NCBI GenBank assembly: GCA_023144075.1
Contig: JAGLGJ010000052.1
Location: forward strand, 1 to 7,397
DNA length: 7,397 nt
From: Candidatus Bathyarchaeota archaeon
GTDB taxonomy: Archaea; Thermoproteota; Bathyarchaeia; 40CM-2-53-6; RBG-13-38-9
Direction: 5' to 3'
Of this stretch, positions 4,945 to 7,397 are shown piece by piece. The notes below the pieces were generated by a model. It was not told the origin of the DNA, did not search any database, and worked only from the letters and a program-made list of their open reading frames with translations. Each line of letters begins with the position of its first letter. The stretch's first letter is position 1. The position numbers and the translations under genes are program-made.

Positions 4945-6201
4945 GTGGTGAATGGGTTTGTCCCACATGCTATTGCTCAAACAATGTCTAAAATTAATTC
5001 CAATTATTTAAGCAAAACAATTGGTTCATTACAATCTTTGAAAAATAGATTTGAAATTTCGCAGTATAGACTATGGTCTGGTAAAGAATTAGGTGTTGGA
5101 TATACACCCCTTCGAGAAATTCCTAAAGATATGAATCCTTATGCTAAAAATAACATACACATATTCTACAAACCTGAATATCTAAATCGAGGAGGAAGCG
5201 GTAAAGGACGATCAGCCTCGTTTATGCTTTCTCATTACAAGAAATTAGGATTATTAGAGAAAGTCAACAAAATAACTACAGCAGGATTTGGAAATTTCAT
5301 TAGATCTCTTGCAGAACTGCTCCAAATTGTAAACCCTAACATAGTTTCTGAAGCATACATGGGAAATATTCTAGTAGATGAAAATAGAGACCTTGTAAAT
5401 CATCTTAAGAATCAAGGAGTTATAATCAATGGTTGCGAAGATAATCGCTGCCCCACCGGGGATATGGATAGAGGAAAGGCCATTGCATACGCCTATTTAA
5501 GAGAAGTAATGGATCCTTCCCATACAATCTTTCTAGATCAGCATGGTGTCTTCAAACCGTATGACGGACTTCTAAATGCTGCGGGATACTATCACTCACT
5601 AGCTCAAGAGATCCTATATCAAATTCCTGAAACATCAAATCTGTTTTATGTGAATGGAGAAGGAACTCGCGGTAGCTTGGTAGGAGTCGCTACCCGAATT
5701 AAAGAAGAAAGACCAAAAGCAGATATTGTCGGACTTAGACAAGAAGAGGACGGCCATCTTTTTGGTTTAAGAAGTAAATCCCAACTGGGAAAATCAGAAA
5801 CTCTCGGTAACGTTGAAGAACTTTGCAACAACATCTATGAAATACCCGATGAAACAGCGTACTCAACAATGAATAAACTATGGGAATTGAATATTCCAGC
5901 GACTCCCAGTGGTGGAAGTTACGTTGCTGGAGCACTAAGAAAAGCTGAGGAATTAAAAAAGAAGGATATGGAAGGAACAATCGTTACGCTGATTTTCGAT
6001 TCAATTGAATATTACAAAAATATATTGGACATATGGATGCCGAAAATATTAGGTAAGAAATTCGACTATGATACTTTCGAAACTTTAAGGTCGTATGCTT
6101 TCAAAGATAGAAGTGAACACATAAAAGAATTAAGGTTAGGCCAAAATAGATTGTTACGTAGGATGGTAGAATCTGAAGCGCACGCTAGATTTTCAGCGTG
6201 A
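4945..6201 (+). CDS. Divergent fold-type II PLP enzyme, cysteine synthase-like (418 aa)
   Basis: Related to cysteine synthase and cystathionine beta-synthase, which replace a leaving group on serine derivatives. The PLP lysine is K87 in NRGGSGKGRSA (81-91), where the family has NPxGSxKDR. The substrate loop, usually TSGNTG, is TAGFGN (112-117). A Gln-containing LDQHG segment is at 197-201. The phosphate-binding glycine loop, usually GTGGT, is GEGTRGS (238-244), and PSGGS (321-325) lies near the ring-nitrogen site. These changes suggest an altered substrate, so I name only the fold. C164 and C169 form a possible redox or metal pair. A basic helical tail (about 353-418) exceeds the usual domain. 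The start is uncertain: GTG at 4945 follows a TGA, a second GTG is adjacent, and Met14 is possible. The divergent sulfur-carrier gene makes a sulfur role plausible but unproven. The 3' end overlaps a convergent gene by 17 nt. Confidence 0.8.
   Translation: MVNGFVPHAIAQTMSKINSNYLSKTIGSLQSLKNRFEISQYRLWSGKELGVGYTPLREIPKDMNPYAKNNIHIFYKPEYLNRGGSGKGRSASFMLSHYKKLGLLEKVNKITTAGFGNFIRSLAELLQIVNPNIVSEAYMGNILVDENRDLVNHLKNQGVIINGCEDNRCPTGDMDRGKAIAYAYLREVMDPSHTIFLDQHGVFKPYDGLLNAAGYYHSLAQEILYQIPETSNLFYVNGEGTRGSLVGVATRIKEERPKADIVGLRQEEDGHLFGLRSKSQLGKSETLGNVEELCNNIYEIPDETAYSTMNKLWELNIPATPSGGSYVAGALRKAEELKKKDMEGTIVTLIFDSIEYYKNILDIWMPKILGKKFDYDTFETLRSYAFKDRSEHIKELRLGQNRLLRRMVESEAHARFSA
6181..6200. terminator. 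Hairpin in the overlap of two convergent genes
   Basis: CACGCT-AGATTTTC-AGCGTG has 6-bp arms and an 8-nt loop. It lies across both stop codons (minus-strand TAG at 6185-6187, plus-strand TGA at 6199-6201). It may work as a bidirectional 3'-end signal or protect both mRNAs. No long T-run follows on either strand, so a terminator role is only a guess. Confidence 0.35.
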
Positions 6202-6670
6202 TTGATAGCCAATCTCCAATATAATGTGCAATAACTATGACAATTAAGGCAATAGCCAAATGTTCTAACATTACTTTCCATCTTCTCGATCTCTGTCCTT
6301 TAGAAATATGTAGACTCAAAATACATAATGCAGACAATCCCCAAATCACTGCTACTATAATTGCAGTCTGAAGATCCAACAATAAGACAGGAATCATAAA
6401 CGACAGAGCAAAGATGAATTTGAAGAAAAATGTTGAGATAGTTGACTGCCAAATCTCTCTATCAGTGTGTTTTCTCTCCGACTCTTCAGACATGTGTATT
6501 CCTAAAGCATCAGAAAAAGCGTCAGCAACAGCAATTGTGAGGATTCCTCCAATAACTGCAATTTTCAAGTGTGTCCCAGAACTTAAACCAACCATTAATC
6601 CTAGAGTAGTAATTATGCCTGAGGTCATGCCGAAACTAAGTCCTATTCTTAGTGAATGATTTACCATCAT
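6185..6670 (-). CDS. VIT1/CCC1-family membrane protein, probable metal transporter (161 aa)
   Basis: Short archaeal member of the VIT1/CCC1 group, whose eukaryotic relatives move iron and manganese into vacuoles. Five hydrophobic segments are visible, at about 10-30, 35-57, 76-98, 101-121 and 134-154. The family signature is present: GLSFGMTSGIITTLGLMVGL in the first segment and ADAFSDALGIHMSEESE (49-65) with acidic residues that could bind metal. The second loop is charged (ERKHTDRE). It lacks the extended cytoplasmic metal-binding domain of plant VIT1, as expected for short archaeal members. The two adjacent ATGs (6670, 6667) have only a weak ribosome-binding site. It converges on the PLP gene with a 17-nt overlap. 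Transport is inferred from the family; the ion is unknown. Confidence 0.82.
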   Translation of the reverse strand: MMVNHSLRIGLSFGMTSGIITTLGLMVGLSSGTHLKIAVIGGILTIAVADAFSDALGIHMSEESERKHTDREIWQSTISTFFFKFIFALSFMIPVLLLDLQTAIIVAVIWGLSALCILSLHISKGQRSRRWKVMLEHLAIALIVIVIAHYIGDWLSITLKI

Positions 6671-6680
6671 GAATCACTAT

Positions 6681-6695
6681 CTAGAATCTTTCTAG
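6681..6695. repeat. Inverted repeat CTAGA-ATCTT-TCTAG
   Basis: Perfect 5-bp arms with a 5-nt spacer in the leader of the VIT-like gene, 10 nt upstream of its ATG. It could be an operator or a leader hairpin limiting ribosome access. It is short, so chance is possible. Confidence 0.35.
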
Positions 6696-6717
6696 TGCAA
6701 TGAAGATTTCAGCCAAA

Positions 6718-6730
6718 AGTGTCAAACACT
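6718..6730. repeat. Inverted repeat AGTGT-CAA-ACACT
   Basis: Perfect 5-bp arms with a 3-nt spacer, abutting the TATA-like element on the side of the VIT-like gene. The position suits a repressor site for that gene. Confidence 0.35.
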
Positions 6731-6740
6731 CTTTTAAAGT
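6731..6740. promoter_or_regulatory. TATA-like element CTTTTAAAGT, possibly bidirectional
   Basis: On the minus strand it reads ACTTTAAAAG and predicts a start near 6709, about 39 nt before the VIT-like ATG. On the plus strand it predicts a start near 6762, just before the GCGCGC motif and the structured stretch at 6766-6850. Confidence 0.45.
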
Positions 6741-6761
6741 TCACCTTAACTCATGAAATGA

Positions 6762-6850
6762 ATACTTAGCGCGCGCTCAATCTAAAGCGGGTTTATCGGT
6801 GAGGAGAAGGTGAGTGGAAGTGTGCGTGCTTTAGGTTCTATTCTTTTTTC
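6762..6850 (+). ncRNA. Candidate small structured RNA
   Basis: This sits in a 268-nt stretch (6671-6938) with no convincing gene. A plus-strand TATA-like element predicts a start near 6762. AATCTAAAGCG (6779-6789) pairs with TGCTTTAGGTT (6827-6837): nine Watson-Crick pairs and two G-U pairs on the plus strand, enclosing a purine-rich loop with two GGTGAG copies. The sequence then becomes T-rich, with TTTTTT at 6843-6848 as a possible terminator. The G-U pairs favour RNA over a DNA-binding site. No known RNA family is recognised, and expression is unknown. Confidence 0.3.
6768..6777. repeat. GCGCGC motif site 2 (AGCGCGCGCT)
   Basis: A perfect 10-bp palindrome, extended to TTAGCGCGCGCT. It lies between the VIT-like gene and the 105-aa gene. 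It can also pair with site 3 (6883-6894), with one mismatch and one U-G pair, to close a 129-nt unit. Confidence 0.6.
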
Positions 6851-6880
6851 CTACTCCAATGATGATTATGCTCTTAGACA

Positions 6881-6894
6881 TAGGCGCGCACTAA
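6881..6894. repeat. GCGCGC motif site 3, left arm of inverted repeat (TAGGCGCGCACTAA)
   Basis: It is the reverse complement of site 4 with one mismatch in 14. It lies 44 nt beyond the stop codon of the 105-aa gene, outside any convincing coding region. Confidence 0.6.
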
Positions 6895-6938
6895 ACTTTC
6901 CTAATCTGGCGGGAGTAAGTCTCTCTGTGCTTGAACGG

Positions 6939-7256
6939 TTAGCATCTTCTTTTGTACCCGTATATAGCGCCAGCAATTATCAATATGCCGACTCCAAATA
7001 CCAGGATTGCCCACCATAGTTTTTCTAGATTTATGCCGTACATCTCATCTGGAATGAAGTAGCCAATGCCCGCGAAGATTATCATTATGCCTATGAATAA
7101 GGCAAAGATTGCGCTGCCCTTGGGAAGGTCGAAACATTCGTCTTCCATTCGCTTGTAAGGTTTACTTTGCCCTGTTGTTGATAATTGAGATCCGCATTTG
7201 TTACAGAATTCTGATTCATCAGGATTCTCCGCACCACATTTAATGCAACGAGTCAT
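6939..7256 (-). CDS. Zinc-ribbon membrane protein with two TM segments (105 aa)
   Basis: The N-terminus is a zinc ribbon with C4/C7 (CIKC) and C18/C21 (CNKC), the common form MxxCxxCG...FCxxCG. A polar linker (about 25-47) leads to two hydrophobic segments (about 48-67 and 80-101) joined by a short loop with PDEMYG, and it ends in a basic YKRRC. The charge pattern puts both termini in the cytoplasm. Such proteins are common in archaea and have no assigned role. The ATG touches the GCGCGC motif; the only ribosome-binding candidate is AGG within the motif. The upstream membrane-protein gene ends 30 nt before, so the two may form an operon. Matching motif copies flank the gene on both sides. Confidence 0.82.
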   Translation of the reverse strand: MTRCIKCGAENPDESEFCNKCGSQLSTTGQSKPYKRMEDECFDLPKGSAIFALFIGIMIIFAGIGYFIPDEMYGINLEKLWWAILVFGVGILIIAGAIYGYKRRC

Positions 7257-7269
7257 TAGCGCGCGCCTA
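7256..7269. repeat. GCGCGC motif site 4, right arm of inverted repeat (TTAGCGCGCGCCTA)
   Basis: It lies in the 30-nt spacer upstream of the 105-aa gene, and its last base on the minus strand is the A of that gene's ATG. With site 3 it forms a 13/14 inverted repeat around the gene. It may influence initiation, either as a leader hairpin or through AGG acting as a ribosome-binding site. Confidence 0.6.
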
Positions 7270-7286
7270 GATCGATAAGGGTGTGC

Positions 7287-7397
7287 TTACTTCTCAGCCT
7301 CATCTTTAGATTCTGAGTTGCTTATTGATTCGCTTGGTGGTTTTGTTTTTTCTGTCCGATCGATGTAGATTGCGAAAAGTAGCAATGCGAAGAATGT
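7287..7397 (-). CDS. C-terminal fragment of a membrane protein (36 aa visible)
   Basis: A minus-strand reading frame enters at the right edge and ends in TAA at 7287-7289. The visible part begins with a hydrophobic stretch (TFFALLLFAIYI, the end of a transmembrane helix). An arginine and a polar, charged tail follow, rich in Ser, Glu and Lys and ending SKDEAEK, probably cytoplasmic. The start lies outside the window and the family cannot be named. It is 30 nt upstream of the 105-aa zinc-ribbon membrane gene on the same strand, consistent with a small operon of membrane proteins. Confidence 0.6.
   Translation of the reverse strand, partial: TFFALLLFAIYIDRTEKTKPPSESISNSESKDEAEK

Noticed and set aside
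6859..6865. ATGATGA resembling a C box of a C/D guide RNA
   Set aside because: No CTGA D box or second box pair is found at a suitable distance.
6810..7019. Plus-strand frame of 69 codons starting at GTG with GAGGAG just upstream
   Set aside because: Its last 27 codons lie antisense to the convincing zinc-ribbon/TM gene, its peptide has no recognisable features, and the ribosome-binding site is only 3 nt from the GTG.
1..7397. CRISPR array, toxin-antitoxin pair, or restriction or phage-defence genes
   Set aside because: I found no regularly spaced repeats and no recognisable toxin, nuclease or methylase motifs on either strand.

Overview
The window is archaeal. The evidence is a tRNA-Val with a bulge-helix-bulge intron, an aEF-1beta gene preceded by its small four-Cys-pair zinc-ribbon partner, an archaeal-type CDC48 ATPase, TATA boxes about 26 nt upstream of plausible transcription starts, and frequent TTG/GTG starts. 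Base composition is moderately AT-rich by eye. The lineage (Asgard, TACK or other) cannot be fixed from this sequence alone.

Layout. Positions 1-109 hold no supported gene. A tRNA-Val(CAC) with a 26-nt intron lies on the minus strand at 110-208. The whole block 367-4716 is also on the minus strand. In order of transcription it contains a TusA-like sulfur carrier (4420-4716), a zinc-ribbon protein and aEF-1beta in one operon (4202 down to 3739), a 245-residue winged-helix regulator (2926-3663) whose promoter is bracketed by two matching palindromes, and a two-gene operon of CDC48 and a 78-residue winged-helix protein (2791 down to 367). At about 4.9 kb the direction changes. A divergent fold-type II PLP enzyme of the cysteine synthase group runs on the plus strand (4945-6201), preceded by an in-phase 14-codon mini-ORF. 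It converges on, and overlaps by 17 nt, a VIT1/CCC1-like membrane protein on the minus strand (6185-6670). The right end holds a non-coding stretch with RNA-like helices (6671-6938), a zinc-ribbon/two-TM membrane protein (6939-7256) and the C-terminus of another membrane protein cut by the window edge (7287-7397).

How the parts fit. The left half is housekeeping: translation elongation and protein unfolding, with small winged-helix proteins alongside. The right half is accessory: a possible sulfur or amino-acid enzyme divergent from a sulfur carrier, a probable metal transporter, and small membrane proteins of unknown role.

The least explained signal is an alternating GCGCGC palindromic motif, consensus about TTAGYGCGCGCYTA. 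It occurs four times, always between genes and only in the right 2.6 kb. Two copies form a 13/14 inverted repeat around the 105-residue membrane-protein gene. The other signals worth attention are the paired GTTAC-N5-GTAAC operators, the mini-ORF separated from the PLP gene by one stop codon, and a candidate small RNA near 6762-6850.
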